The position numbers were made by a program, and so were the translations under genes. A stretch of DNA of 64,000 nucleotides from Methanobacterium_D oryzae (GTDB lineage Archaea; Methanobacteriota; Methanobacteria; Methanobacteriales; Methanobacteriaceae): assembly GCF_050433505.1 (NCBI RefSeq), contig NZ_JBNPXC010000001.1, forward strand, positions 310,001 to 374,000, written 5' to 3'. Positions within the stretch are counted from its first letter, which is position 1. Every line of letters starts with the position of its first letter. The notes under the pieces are model-generated. The model did no database searches, was not told the DNA's origin, and saw only the letters and a list, made by a program, of their open reading frames with translations. Shown here one piece after another: positions 54,391 to 63,112 of the stretch.

Positions 54391-55371
54391 TCATTTTTTA
54401 GGTTTTAATTTATTCATTAGCCCTGATTTACGTGCATAATGGAATAAATAGAGTTGTGTATAGCCTGCATAATCTCCAAACTGTTCTATTCCAAACGTTC
54501 TCATCTTTGGATTACTGACATTTTTTTGATCAAAATATAGATAGGATATAATCCTGCTTATCCAGATATCCACGGGAAATGCCTTTCCAAATCCATAACC
54601 GTAAAGTAGAATACAATCAGCCACTTTTGGCCCTACTCCCGGGAGCTTCAGTATAGTTTCAAAGGCATCTTCATAATTCATATCAAGAATAGCATTTAAA
54701 TCTATTTCATTTTGAACCATCTGGGATGTTTTAATTATATATTTTGATCTGTAACCAACTCTACAGCTTCTAAGATCCTTCCATGATGCTCTGGATTTAA
54801 GAAGCTCTGGATCGCATTCTTCTTCATCAAATTCATTTTCAGGCGCATTAGCAAGAATTTCTGGTTCTGGAAATGAATAAAAAGATCCATCAGAAAAATT
54901 TAATTCATCTCCCCATTTTTCCTTAATTAGCCTGATAGCTTTATTCCACTGCTTTATTGAATTATGGGCAGAAGTTATAGAACAAATAACAGATTCAAAG
55001 ATATTATTAGCTTTAAATAATCTTAATCCCTTGCAAAAATCAATAGTTGGTTCAAGTTTAGGATCATCTTTTAAGAAGTCATAAATTCGGGGAAGATCAT
55101 CATTTAATCCAAAAATCTCCATTATTTCTTTTTTAATAGTGTCTTTATCTATATCTTGTGGAGATTCAGCTATTATTTCAATTGGATCATCTGAATTGGG
55201 TTTATGAGAGATTTTTACAAGGCACGGTTTAGCATCTACAGTTATTAATTCTTGGAAATATTTACCCTTCTTTTCCCATGCTGGTTGGGATGTTTGACCG
55301 CTTCCAATGGTCATTTCAAGATTAAATGGGCCTTTAAATTCATCTGAATCTATTTTGAATCTGTTCTTCAT
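54391..55371 (-). CDS. 8-oxoguanine DNA glycosylase/AP lyase (OGG1-type HhH-GPD)
   Basis: 326 residues. Removes oxidised guanine from DNA. The OGG-type N-terminal domain (FNLEMTIGSGQTSQPAWEKK) lacks mitochondrial-type extensions. The HhH-GPD core has SVICSITSAHNSIKQWNKAI, the hairpin LPGVGPKVADCILLYGYGFG with the catalytic lysine (about 246), and FPVDIWISRI with the catalytic aspartate. QFGDYAGYTQLYLFHYAR ends the domain. Convergent with the RsbW-like gene. Confidence 0.92.
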   Translation of the reverse strand: MKNRFKIDSDEFKGPFNLEMTIGSGQTSQPAWEKKGKYFQELITVDAKPCLVKISHKPNSDDPIEIIAESPQDIDKDTIKKEIMEIFGLNDDLPRIYDFLKDDPKLEPTIDFCKGLRLFKANNIFESVICSITSAHNSIKQWNKAIRLIKEKWGDELNFSDGSFYSFPEPEILANAPENEFDEEECDPELLKSRASWKDLRSCRVGYRSKYIIKTSQMVQNEIDLNAILDMNYEDAFETILKLPGVGPKVADCILLYGYGFGKAFPVDIWISRIISYLYFDQKNVSNPKMRTFGIEQFGDYAGYTQLYLFHYARKSGLMNKLKPKK

Positions 55372-55446
55372 AATTCGTTAATATTAATATAAGATTACTA
55401 AATTACAATAAATTTTCGGCAAATTTTGTAAAATATTTTCTGATTA

Positions 55447-55661
55447 TTATAAGCATTCTGGATGTATTTGAGCATAATTATCTATTAATGCTTTAAAGGA
55501 GGGTTCTTCTTTATATAGTTTTGATAAAACATGACATATTGGAGTATTTGCTTCTTTAATATCTTTGAACTGTTTTTGGAGATCTTCATAGACATGTTGT
55601 TTAAGTTCTTCTATTTCAGCAGGCTCTAGAGGATTTTAGTTAATATATTATTCTCCTTCAT
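55447..55661 (-). pseudogene. Small gene interrupted by a frameshift
   Basis: On the minus strand ATG 55661 opens MKENNILTK then stops after IL; in the neighbouring frame NPLEPAEIEELKQHVYEDLQ, KQFKDIKEANTPICHVLSKL and YKEEPSFKALIDNYAQIHPECL run without a start to a stop at 55447. A single-base change near 55637 (ACTAAAATCC) would join them into about 70 residues, a helical protein. Either a broken gene or a sequence error. No family recognised. Confidence 0.45.
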
Positions 55662-55696
55662 TTCTAAAATAGAGATTATAAAGTGATTCATAATTT

Positions 55697-56632
55697 TTAA
55701 CTGAAGATAGCTGCAAGAAAATCTAGTGCAAGCCTAGCAGCGACCTGTGAAGTCATATCTGCTACATCAAAAAGAGGGTTAACTTCAACAATGTCAAATC
55801 CGATTATATTACCTATTTTAGGTAATTCAGTTAACATCTCTTTCATCTGAAGGTAACTAAACCCACCAAACTCAGGTGTGCCTGTTCCTGGAGCTATGGA
55901 TGGATCTAAGGCATCAATATCAAAAGTAACATAAATATTTTCAGCATCAGGAATTGTCTGGAGTGCATAATAGATTCCCTTTTCAAAAACTTCTTTTGCA
56001 GTAACAATTTTAGCACCGTACTTTTGTGCTTCTTCATAATTGGTTTTTCTATCTGTAAATCCGCGAATACCAATTTGAGTGATACTATTCACGTTTTCAA
56101 GCTCTGAAGCACGTTTTATTGGATTTGAATGGGAAAATTTCACGCCACCAACGTTATCAATAAAATCAAGATGTGTATCGAAATGAATGATATCAAGAGG
56201 TACATCGAATGCATCAATAAGGGGGAATGTAATTGTATGATCACCACCAAAAGTTACAGGAAAAACATTGCTTTCTACTATTTCTTTAAAGGTATCATGA
56301 ATCATGTGCATATTTGTCTTGGTGTGTGTAGGTAGGATAGGCACATCACCGTAATCTATTGCTTTTATTCCACTTAGGATATTTTTTTGCAGCTCTAAAT
56401 CATAGGCACCATAAGATGGATGTATGTAGATTCCATAGTTTTGTGATGCGATACGGATAGAACGAGGTCCAAATCTGGTTCCTGGACGGTTTGTAGTGCC
56501 ATGATCAAAGGGAACACCAATTATGGCTATATCTACATTATTTAAGTCTTTAGAATAGGGGAATTTGTAGAAAGTTGGAATACCTGAGTATGGAAATTTA
56601 TTTTCAATATCATCTGGCTCCATGCTACTCAT
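55697..56632 (-). CDS. speB: Agmatinase (ureohydrolase family)
   Basis: 311 residues. Splits agmatine to putrescine and urea. Manganese ligands are visible: VTFGGDHTITFPL (about 120), IIHFDTHLDFID (about 143) and TFDIDALDPSIAPGTGTPEF (about 226). RPGTRFGPRSIRIASQNYGI lies near residue 45. In methanogens it works after pyruvoyl-dependent arginine decarboxylase in polyamine synthesis. Start ATG 56632 (a second ATG at 56623 is possible). Confidence 0.93.
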   Translation of the reverse strand: MSSMEPDDIENKFPYSGIPTFYKFPYSKDLNNVDIAIIGVPFDHGTTNRPGTRFGPRSIRIASQNYGIYIHPSYGAYDLELQKNILSGIKAIDYGDVPILPTHTKTNMHMIHDTFKEIVESNVFPVTFGGDHTITFPLIDAFDVPLDIIHFDTHLDFIDNVGGVKFSHSNPIKRASELENVNSITQIGIRGFTDRKTNYEEAQKYGAKIVTAKEVFEKGIYYALQTIPDAENIYVTFDIDALDPSIAPGTGTPEFGGFSYLQMKEMLTELPKIGNIIGFDIVEVNPLFDVADMTSQVAARLALDFLAAIFS

Positions 56633-56711
56633 CTGATTGGTGTTTTTAAATTGAAAAATTTAAGCTATAAGCTATTAAATACCAAAAAGTTAGTCAAATT
56701 CAAAGAAGAGA

Positions 56712-57311
56712 TTATTTTAAAAGCTCCATAAACTGAGTTCCTCTTGTATTTAGAGAATATTTTTTGTTTCTTTTAATTTCAACGTTAACAAGACCCATAT
56801 TTTCTAAATCATGTAAATATTGATAAATTGTAGATTGTGAGTATGGTTTTCTTTTGCTTTTAGCACTTAAGGTTTTATTTAAATTATCTTGGATATATTT
56901 AGAGGTGATATCATCTTTTTTATCTAAAATTTCAAGTATTTTTTTCTTTGTAGATACAAAACCACGCGATCCGCTTGTTGGAAGCATAATTGGTTCACCT
57001 TTATCTAACGCATAGAAAGGAATTGTCGGTTTGAATTGCGTTAAATAATAGGTCACATAAATATCCAGATCAGTTTCACCAGCTATAAAAAATGGACTTT
57101 TTATTTTATCAAAAAGAGTTTTAATTTCCATTAATATGGTATGAAAATCTCCTTTTAAACACTGAACTTCATAACCTTCTTTTTCTACATGTAATTCATC
57201 ACATAAATCTTCCTTGGCTAATATGATAACTTTATCAGCATCAATCTCTTCTTTTTTAAGGAAATTTTGAATATCTCCCGGATCTTTTATTGTTGTTATG
57301 AGACTTGGCAT
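56712..57311 (-). CDS. Sensor-domain winged-helix regulator, paralogue 1
   Basis: 199 residues. The N-terminal 115 residues form a Rossmann-like domain (SLITTIKDPGDIQNFLKKEE, DKVIILAKEDLCDEL, FFIAGETDLDIYVTYYLTQF); the C-terminal 80 form a winged helix (SQSTIYQYLHDLENMGLVNV). The layout resembles CARF-like/Csa3-type regulators, but no CRISPR locus is visible. It is a close paralogue of the next gene (MP.xITTIKDPxDI, ENxLDIYVTYYLxQ). Start ATG 57311 after GGGGGTTAG. Confidence 0.6.
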   Translation of the reverse strand: MPSLITTIKDPGDIQNFLKKEEIDADKVIILAKEDLCDELHVEKEGYEVQCLKGDFHTILMEIKTLFDKIKSPFFIAGETDLDIYVTYYLTQFKPTIPFYALDKGEPIMLPTSGSRGFVSTKKKILEILDKKDDITSKYIQDNLNKTLSAKSKRKPYSQSTIYQYLHDLENMGLVNVEIKRNKKYSLNTRGTQFMELLK

Positions 57312-57473
57312 ATCTAACCCCCTATTAATACAGTATTATGTATCTTCTTAATAATAAAGTTTTAGATATTATTACCAATAAAATGAGAATTTATTGATAC
57401 TATTCATTTTATAATAATGCAAAAATCATATAATTAAGAAATTAATTAATGAAAAAAAGAAAAGATGAATGTA

Positions 57474-58055
57474 TTATTTTAAAAGTTCAATAAACCGTGC
57501 ACCTTTATCATTAATTGAGTATTTGTCTCCATCACTATTAATGAGTTCAGCACTTTCAAGCTCATGCAGATATTGATTAATGGTTAGTTTTGAATATCTG
57601 TCTTTTCTGCCCTCACTTTTAGTTAAATGATTTACAAGATCATCAGGATTAGAATTTCCATGTCCTGTTAAATATTCCATTATCTGCTTTTTAACATGAG
57701 TAAAAGCATGTGAACTTGCAATTGGGATTGATATAAGCTTATTTTTGTCTAAAACATAAAATGGAACCGATTTTTTAACCTGGGCAAGGTAATATGTCAC
57801 ATAAATATCCAGTTCATTTTCACCTGCTATAAAACAGGGTTCTGGGGCAGCATCAAAAGCACATTTAATATCCTGCAAAATATCAAAAAAATCCCCTTTT
57901 AAAAATTTAATACTATAACCTTCTTTTTCAACATTTGTAAGGCCGTAAATATCTCCTTTAGAGAGAATTATCACATTTTCTGGTTCAATTCCTTTTTTTT
58001 CAAGTATGAAGTGAATATCTTCAGGATCTTTAATTGTTGTTATAACATCTGGCAT
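57474..58055 (-). CDS. Sensor-domain winged-helix regulator, paralogue 2
   Basis: 193 residues from ATG 58055, chosen because AGAGGTGA lies 6-7 bases upstream; the longer reading starts in that site. Same two-domain plan as its neighbour: MPDVITTIKDPEDIHFILEK, ENVIILSKGDIYGL, CFIAGENELDIYVTYYLAQV, then winged helix SKLTINQYLHELESAELINS. About 45% identical to paralogue 1 by eye, so an old tandem duplication. DNA-binding is inferred from the C-terminal domain; the ligand is unknown. Confidence 0.6.
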   Translation of the reverse strand: MPDVITTIKDPEDIHFILEKKGIEPENVIILSKGDIYGLTNVEKEGYSIKFLKGDFFDILQDIKCAFDAAPEPCFIAGENELDIYVTYYLAQVKKSVPFYVLDKNKLISIPIASSHAFTHVKKQIMEYLTGHGNSNPDDLVNHLTKSEGRKDRYSKLTINQYLHELESAELINSDGDKYSINDKGARFIELLK

Positions 58056-58215
58056 AGAGATCACCTCTTGATTAACTGTATGTTAATAATTAATAATAAA
58101 TTTGTATGTTTAATTATTACTCTTATCTAAAATATCATTAAAATCAAGAGATTTATAAATAATAATTTATATGAAAAAACAAAATTAATTCATAAGAATA
58201 GATGAGGGAGATTAA

Positions 58216-58929
58216 ATGGACATTTTTGAGATGTTTTCTGATTCATATATTTCATATCCTTTTTCCAACTTCAGTAGAATTTTTATATTAGGAGTTTTAT
58301 TTTGTACTGGCGTATTTTTGATTATACCTGCTTTTTTTGCAGGAGGATATCTTTTTAGGATAATTGAAAACACGATAAAGGGCAATTATGGGCTTCCTCC
58401 ATTTGAAAACTGGAAAAAAATGTTCAATGATGGCCTAAAAGTTGCAGCAGTTATTATATTCTATGCATTACCTGGATTAATTTCTGAATTATTATTGATT
58501 CTATTAATACAAGGTAATTATTCATCGATTTTTAATAGCTGGCTTAGTATTGGAATTTGGATGCTTACAATATTATTATATATTTCTGCTTATGTTTTAA
58601 GCATTACAGCAATACCTCGCATGGCTACTAAAAGTTTAAAAGCTGCTATTGACGTTAAAATGGTAATTAAAGACATTAAAATCATTGGTCTAAAAAAATA
58701 TACTCTTTCTTTACTAGGTTTTACAATAATGGCTACTTATTTAATGTTATTTGCAGGCTACCTCCATGAAATATTTTATGGCATATTTTATTTTATAGGG
58801 CCAATAACTTTTCTAAATGTATTTATTGTTAATTTTGTGGCTAATTTAATGGTTTATCCTTTACTTATTGCTTCTCAAGGTAGATTGATGGGATTAATCT
58901 ATTTAGAAAGAGTTCAATCGCTTAATTAG
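58216..58929 (+). CDS. DUF4013 family membrane protein
   Basis: 237 residues with about six membrane helices. The DUF4013 start is visible: LGVLFCTGVFLIIPAFFAGG, YLFRIIENTIKGNYGLPPFE, NWKKMFNDGLKVAAVI. Such proteins are widespread in archaea, and their function is unknown. GAGGGAG precedes ATG. Divergent from the second regulator gene. Confidence 0.8.
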   Translation: MDIFEMFSDSYISYPFSNFSRIFILGVLFCTGVFLIIPAFFAGGYLFRIIENTIKGNYGLPPFENWKKMFNDGLKVAAVIIFYALPGLISELLLILLIQGNYSSIFNSWLSIGIWMLTILLYISAYVLSITAIPRMATKSLKAAIDVKMVIKDIKIIGLKKYTLSLLGFTIMATYLMLFAGYLHEIFYGIFYFIGPITFLNVFIVNFVANLMVYPLLIASQGRLMGLIYLERVQSLN

Positions 58930-58969
58930 ATATTAAAATTTTTAAGCCCTATTTTATTCCATATGTCCT

Positions 58970-59668
58970 TTAAATCAATCTAAAGAATATAAATCCCCTT
59001 ATAATGAAAAATAAACCAAGTAAGAAATATACTATTGCAGCTAAATAGTCCCCGTATTCTACCGTCCATCCACGGAAAGGATCTAAAAGGTCTTCTGCAT
59101 AATCTGAAGATAATAGATATAGAATAAAGGCTATAATAACCATAAAAAGCGAAATAATACCTAAAATAATAACAGTTATTGCTGAATTTGTGAATGTAGG
59201 AGTTGAAAGGCCTATAATAATTCCGGCGACTGCAATAAGGATAGCTGCCGTGAAACTGGCTAAAATGGTGATAAATCCAAGGTAGAAAAACTTTACAAAA
59301 ACTGAAAGATCATTATCTTCTCTGAGAGAAAATGTAAAACCAAGAATACCTCCTTCTCTTGCATATTCTCTTACAAAAAGAGATTTCACACCTATAATGA
59401 TCAGAATCCCGCCTAAAACAACTTCTATTATACTGCCCACTTTAATTGGTCCTAATATAGTTGTAGAAAGGCCCGTTCCGATATAAAGTCCGAAAAACAC
59501 TAGAATAAGGAAAATAATGATCGAACCTAATAAATAGGCAAATGAAGATAAACGATGGTAATTTCCAGGGGAATTAGCTTCCAGTAAATTGGCTAGAATA
59601 AAGGGACTAAACAATGCACCTATGGCATAGGGAAGGATGCTTACAATAATTGATGATAGTTCTGACAT
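58970..59668 (-). CDS. GAP/SfLAP-like (LysE-type) membrane protein
   Basis: 232 residues with six predicted membrane segments. SILPYAIGALFSPFILANLL opens the protein; IIEVVLGGILIIIGVKSLFV is near residue 80; the C-terminal half repeats hydrophobic helices (YLAAIVYFLLGLFFIIRGF). The wording fits the sulfolipid-addressing/GAP family of the LysE superfamily, small exporters of unknown substrate. Convergent with the DUF4013 gene. Confidence 0.6.
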   Translation of the reverse strand: MSELSSIIVSILPYAIGALFSPFILANLLEANSPGNYHRLSSFAYLLGSIIIFLILVFFGLYIGTGLSTTILGPIKVGSIIEVVLGGILIIIGVKSLFVREYAREGGILGFTFSLREDNDLSVFVKFFYLGFITILASFTAAILIAVAGIIIGLSTPTFTNSAITVIILGIISLFMVIIAFILYLLSSDYAEDLLDPFRGWTVEYGDYLAAIVYFLLGLFFIIRGFIFFRLI

Positions 59669-59738
59669 TGGGTTTATTTATATCATTATTTAATAATAAA
59701 CTTGTATGTTTTAATACTATTTGGAACTAATCTATATT

Positions 59739-59894
59739 ATGCAGAATAAATGGAAGTTTAGATTTGGATTTATATTGTGTATAATAGGCATAGCTATACT
59801 TTTAACCAGCTTATTAATTGGAAGATTTATACCTGGCGGATTTGCCTCATTGGCCATAGGATTTATCTTAATATCTAATTCAAGAGAAAAATAA
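59739..59894 (+). CDS. 51-residue membrane protein
   Basis: ATG to TAA, MQNKWKFRFGFILCIIGIAI, then LLTSLLIGRFIPGGFASLAI and GFILISNSREK. Two hydrophobic helices with a short Gly-Pro turn and a basic start. No Shine-Dalgarno is clear, so reality is likely but not certain. It lies between two divergently placed membrane and kinase genes. Confidence 0.45.
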   Translation: MQNKWKFRFGFILCIIGIAILLTSLLIGRFIPGGFASLAIGFILISNSREK

Positions 59895-60063
59895 GAATAT
59901 TCCATATTTTTAATTGGTTATCCAATTTTAAATAATCATTTAATCTTTAAATCTAAAATTAAACTATTTTTTAAGGTAAGTGTAGAATCAGAAAGATATT
60001 TATTAAAAGGGCTAAAATTGAAGCTGCTAGCAAAAGGATGATAATTCTAACATTGGATATATT

Positions 60064-61695
60064 TCAGTATTTAAAAGTAAATATGAATTCAGACCCCTTT
60101 TTGTTATTAAGCTCCATTGTTCCATTAAGTTGATCCACCAGCATATGTACAAGTCTTAAACCAAGTGAATCGGTGTTTTTAATATCAAAATCTTTTGGAA
60201 ATCCCACTCCATTATCACTAATAATCAAAATAATTTTATCATGATTCTCCTTGAATTTAATGTGTATTTGGCCCTCTTTTTTAGGGAGATCTTCAAATGA
60301 TCCATATAATGTATCTTGACTTCCAATCCATGGAAATGCATGTTTTAATGAATTGGATAATATTTCATTCATTATTAAGCCGCAGGGAATTGCGTTGTCA
60401 ATATTAAGGTAAATATTATCGGCATCTATGTTCATTTTAATATGGTCGCATTTTTTGGTGTATGAACTGAAAAGGTAACTTGTAAGACTCTGGATATAGT
60501 CGGTAAAGTAGATTTCTGCCAGATCATCTGATTGATAAAGTTTTTCATGGATTATAGCCATGGATTTTACTCTATCCCTGCTTTCTTTAATGAGTTCAAG
60601 GTAGGTTTTATCTTTTATATTTCTTGACTGCAGATTCAGGAGGCTGCTTATGATCTGCATGTTATTTTTAACCCTGTGGTGCACTTCTCTTAAAAGAATG
60701 TCTTTTTCTTTAAGCGATGCTTCAAGTTTTTCTTTTGACTTCTTTAAATCTTCTTCATCTTGTTTACGTTTTGTTATGTCACGAAAAGCAATTACAGAAC
60801 CTATTATCTGTCCGCTTTCTATTAAAGGCGCTGAATTATATTCCGCTTGAAAAACAGTGCCATCTTTTCTAATAAAATTATCTTCACCATTGTGGGATTT
60901 ACCTTCTTTAAATGTTATTTGAATGGGTAATTCATCAAGATTATTTTTATTTTCTGATTGATAGCACTTGAAGATTGTATGAATATGTTTTCCTATTAAT
61001 TCTTCACCAGTGCAGCCTAATATTTGGGCGCTTGCTGGATTTCCGTAGATTATGATTCCCTCATGGTCAGTTCCAAATATTCCTTCTCCAATTGACTCTA
61101 AAACAAGTCTATTTTGATGGCTTAACTGGCGTAATTTACGGTCTGCTTCCTGCCGCCTTAGAATGGACCACATGCCCTGCATCATAAGTGTAAGCTGACG
61201 CACATCAGTTTCATTATAATCCGTTTCCTTGTTACCTACTCCAGCAACGATAACAATTTTATCTTCATCAAAAATAGGAACATTCATGTGTCTTATAATA
61301 TCTACGTGCCCTTCTGGAACTCCTTTTTTTAATGGGTTTGGATATTGGTAGTTATTTGTGATTATAGCTTGTCTTTGCCGGACTGCTTCGCCCCAAAGAC
61401 CTGTAGAATCAACTTTATATTTTCGGGGCCGGGTTTCGACATAGCATTGTTTCATTGCTTCTCTGGACCATGAATACATATTTAAAATAGTTTCATCTTT
61501 ATTTAAGAAAGCTAAATATCCAATTTTACTTCCTGTTAGCTCAATGGCCCGTTCTAATGTAAAATCACTTATTTCTTTACGTGTAGATGAAGTCATTTCA
61601 TTAATCTTAAGAAGAGCTTCTAAACGGCATTCATCCATGCTTATTTTATTCGGATATTCAAGATGTTTTTCTACATGCATCTTCCTTTTGACCAT
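60064..61695 (-). CDS. GAF-PAS sensor histidine kinase (HisKA_2 type)
   Basis: 543 residues, soluble. GAF domain about 30-180 (SDFTLERAIELTGSKIGYLA, VPEGHVDIIRHMNVPIFDE), PAS domain about 195-310 (VLESIGEGIFGTDHEGIIIY, RKDGTVFQAEYNS), coiled stretch, then HisKA_2 with H box LREVHHRVKNNMQIISSLLN (about 340) and HATPase (MNEILSNSLKHAF, IISDNGVGFPKDF, SLGLRLVHMLVDQL). No response regulator is adjacent. A typical archaeal two-component sensor; the signal is unknown. Confidence 0.93.
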   Translation of the reverse strand: MVKRKMHVEKHLEYPNKISMDECRLEALLKINEMTSSTRKEISDFTLERAIELTGSKIGYLAFLNKDETILNMYSWSREAMKQCYVETRPRKYKVDSTGLWGEAVRQRQAIITNNYQYPNPLKKGVPEGHVDIIRHMNVPIFDEDKIVIVAGVGNKETDYNETDVRQLTLMMQGMWSILRRQEADRKLRQLSHQNRLVLESIGEGIFGTDHEGIIIYGNPASAQILGCTGEELIGKHIHTIFKCYQSENKNNLDELPIQITFKEGKSHNGEDNFIRKDGTVFQAEYNSAPLIESGQIIGSVIAFRDITKRKQDEEDLKKSKEKLEASLKEKDILLREVHHRVKNNMQIISSLLNLQSRNIKDKTYLELIKESRDRVKSMAIIHEKLYQSDDLAEIYFTDYIQSLTSYLFSSYTKKCDHIKMNIDADNIYLNIDNAIPCGLIMNEILSNSLKHAFPWIGSQDTLYGSFEDLPKKEGQIHIKFKENHDKIILIISDNGVGFPKDFDIKNTDSLGLRLVHMLVDQLNGTMELNNKKGSEFIFTFKY

Positions 61696-62510
61696 ATAAT
61701 CACGTTTTAATCTTATATTTGGAGTGATTTTAGGTTTTCATGGTGACAAATCCATCTTTAATCAGTTTTAGTTAAAAAGACTAACTTCATTTAATAGATG
61801 AATAATACAATGGTTTATATATTTCTATTAATTATTATGAATTAAATTAACCAAAAAGTGTATATCTACAAAAAATTTTTGGAAATAGGGCCTTAATTGC
61901 TTTAAATTAAAATAAGAATTAAAAAAAGAAATAAAGGATACGCTCAAAAAAGTATTCTTCCCCTAAAATAAGTTACAGCATTTACTGCTGTTCATTATAA
62001 TTAAAAACAATGGGAATATATTCAAGTTTTTATAATGAGTAAAAAAACCGATTTAATCGAATATTAGCTAATTTCGTTAGAATAAAAAAAATTTTTCAAT
62101 ATTTTTGCTATCATTATATAGAGTGACTTATCAGAATATTAAGTTTTGGATAATTGGGCTTATTTTAGTAAATAAATCTATAAATGCGCTGATTTTTAAA
62201 AAAATTCCTTAAAAAACCCTTAAAATTATATAAAAAGTATTTTTAATTTTTTTGAAAATAATACTGAAATTAATTAAAATAAGTATTCGATATTTTTGCT
62301 ATCACTATATAGAGCGACTTATCAAAATATGCAATTTTTAATAATTAGCCTTATTTAAGTAAATATAGTTTTATATAATCTAATTTTTTAAAATATTGCT
62401 TAGAAAATCCTTAGAATATAATTAATTTTTTAATTTTGAAAGTAGTGAAAAATAATCAGAAAAAAGTAGCCATATTTTTGGCATCACTATATAGAGCAAC
62501 ATATCAAAAA
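61696..62510. other. AT-rich intergenic region holding tandem ~190-bp repeats
   Basis: 815 bases between the kinase and the next gene. The first 400 bases show nothing special. From 62098 three copies of a conserved core occur (see repeat entry). No ORF with start and SD is present. Confidence 0.65.
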
Positions 62511-62515
62511 TCAAG
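62098..62515. repeat. Three direct repeats, period about 182-191 bp
   Basis: The core ATTTTTGCTATCA(T/C)TATATAG followed by AG(T/C)GACTTATCA(G/A)AATAT starts at 62101, 62292 and, with changes (ATTTTTGGCATCACTATATA), 62474. Copies 1 and 2 remain similar through the whole unit (GGCTTATTTTAGTAAATA versus GCCTTATTTAAGTAAATA and beyond). Copy 3 continues into the last codons of the gene at 62511-63002. The TATATAG word and the ordered spacing could mark repeated promoters or small transcripts. Confidence 0.75.
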
Positions 62516-63002
62516 ATTTTTGGTATGAATCAAGCTTTTGACTTATATGGCTATAAATTTCTTTAGTTACTCCAACATTCCTAATAAAACTGTTAGAGTA
62601 TCTTATATCTCCTCTTTTAGGGTTATCCTGTCTCATAACGTACATACAGATGGCTGTTATGATCATCATTGGATCTATTTTTCTACCTTTTCCACCACGA
62701 TAGAGTTTCCTGAAATCAACTTTGCATATTATTTCTTTTGCCCGATCTTTTTGACCTCCGCCAACAGGCATCAAGACTTCATCTCCTTCTTCTCTTTTAG
62801 TTAGAACAAGGGTAGGAGAGTGACCGGTCATCATGAAATTACTGGCTACGATGCTCAGTTGGGCCAGTTTTTCCTGCAGACGAAAGTCTTCGTGTTCGGT
62901 TTTTTCATGATAAGGCTTATATTTTTCATATTTTTTTATTTTATTGGTCAGCCTCTCCACTTTCGTCTTTTCATCAAGAAATATATGTTTTCGTTTTTCC
63001 AA
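62511..63002 (-). CDS. Unrecognised 163-residue protein
   Basis: N-terminal half charged and helical (DEKTKVERLTNKIKKYEKYK), middle QLSIVASNFMMTGHSPTLVL and VLMPVGGGQKDRAKEI, C-terminal half MIITAICMYVMRQDNPKRGD and FIRNVGVTKEIYSHISQKL. The last block vaguely resembles a cyclin-like TFB repeat, too weakly to name. The stop lies in the third copy of the 190-bp repeat. The upstream sequence is GGAAAAACG, a poor SD. It may be a captured or mobile-element gene; function not recognised. Confidence 0.55.
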   Translation of the reverse strand: MEKRKHIFLDEKTKVERLTNKIKKYEKYKPYHEKTEHEDFRLQEKLAQLSIVASNFMMTGHSPTLVLTKREEGDEVLMPVGGGQKDRAKEIICKVDFRKLYRGGKGRKIDPMMIITAICMYVMRQDNPKRGDIRYSNSFIRNVGVTKEIYSHISQKLDSYQKS

Positions 63003-63112
63003 AGGAAGCCCTCTCGTAGTTTTTTATACATAGATCATTGATCTAATTAAAGGTTGGTGAGAGGATGATAAAAATAATTCAGTACATCACATAAATTTAA
63101 AATAAAATTAAT

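Noticed and set aside
59895..60063. Hydrophobic open stretch on the minus strand behind the kinase gene
   Set aside because: It reads NVRIIILLLAASILALLINI but has no start codon after the upstream stop and no SD.
62098..62515. Possible CRISPR array
   Set aside because: Spacing of 182-191 bp is far too long, repeats diverge, and the spacers of copies 1 and 2 are themselves similar.
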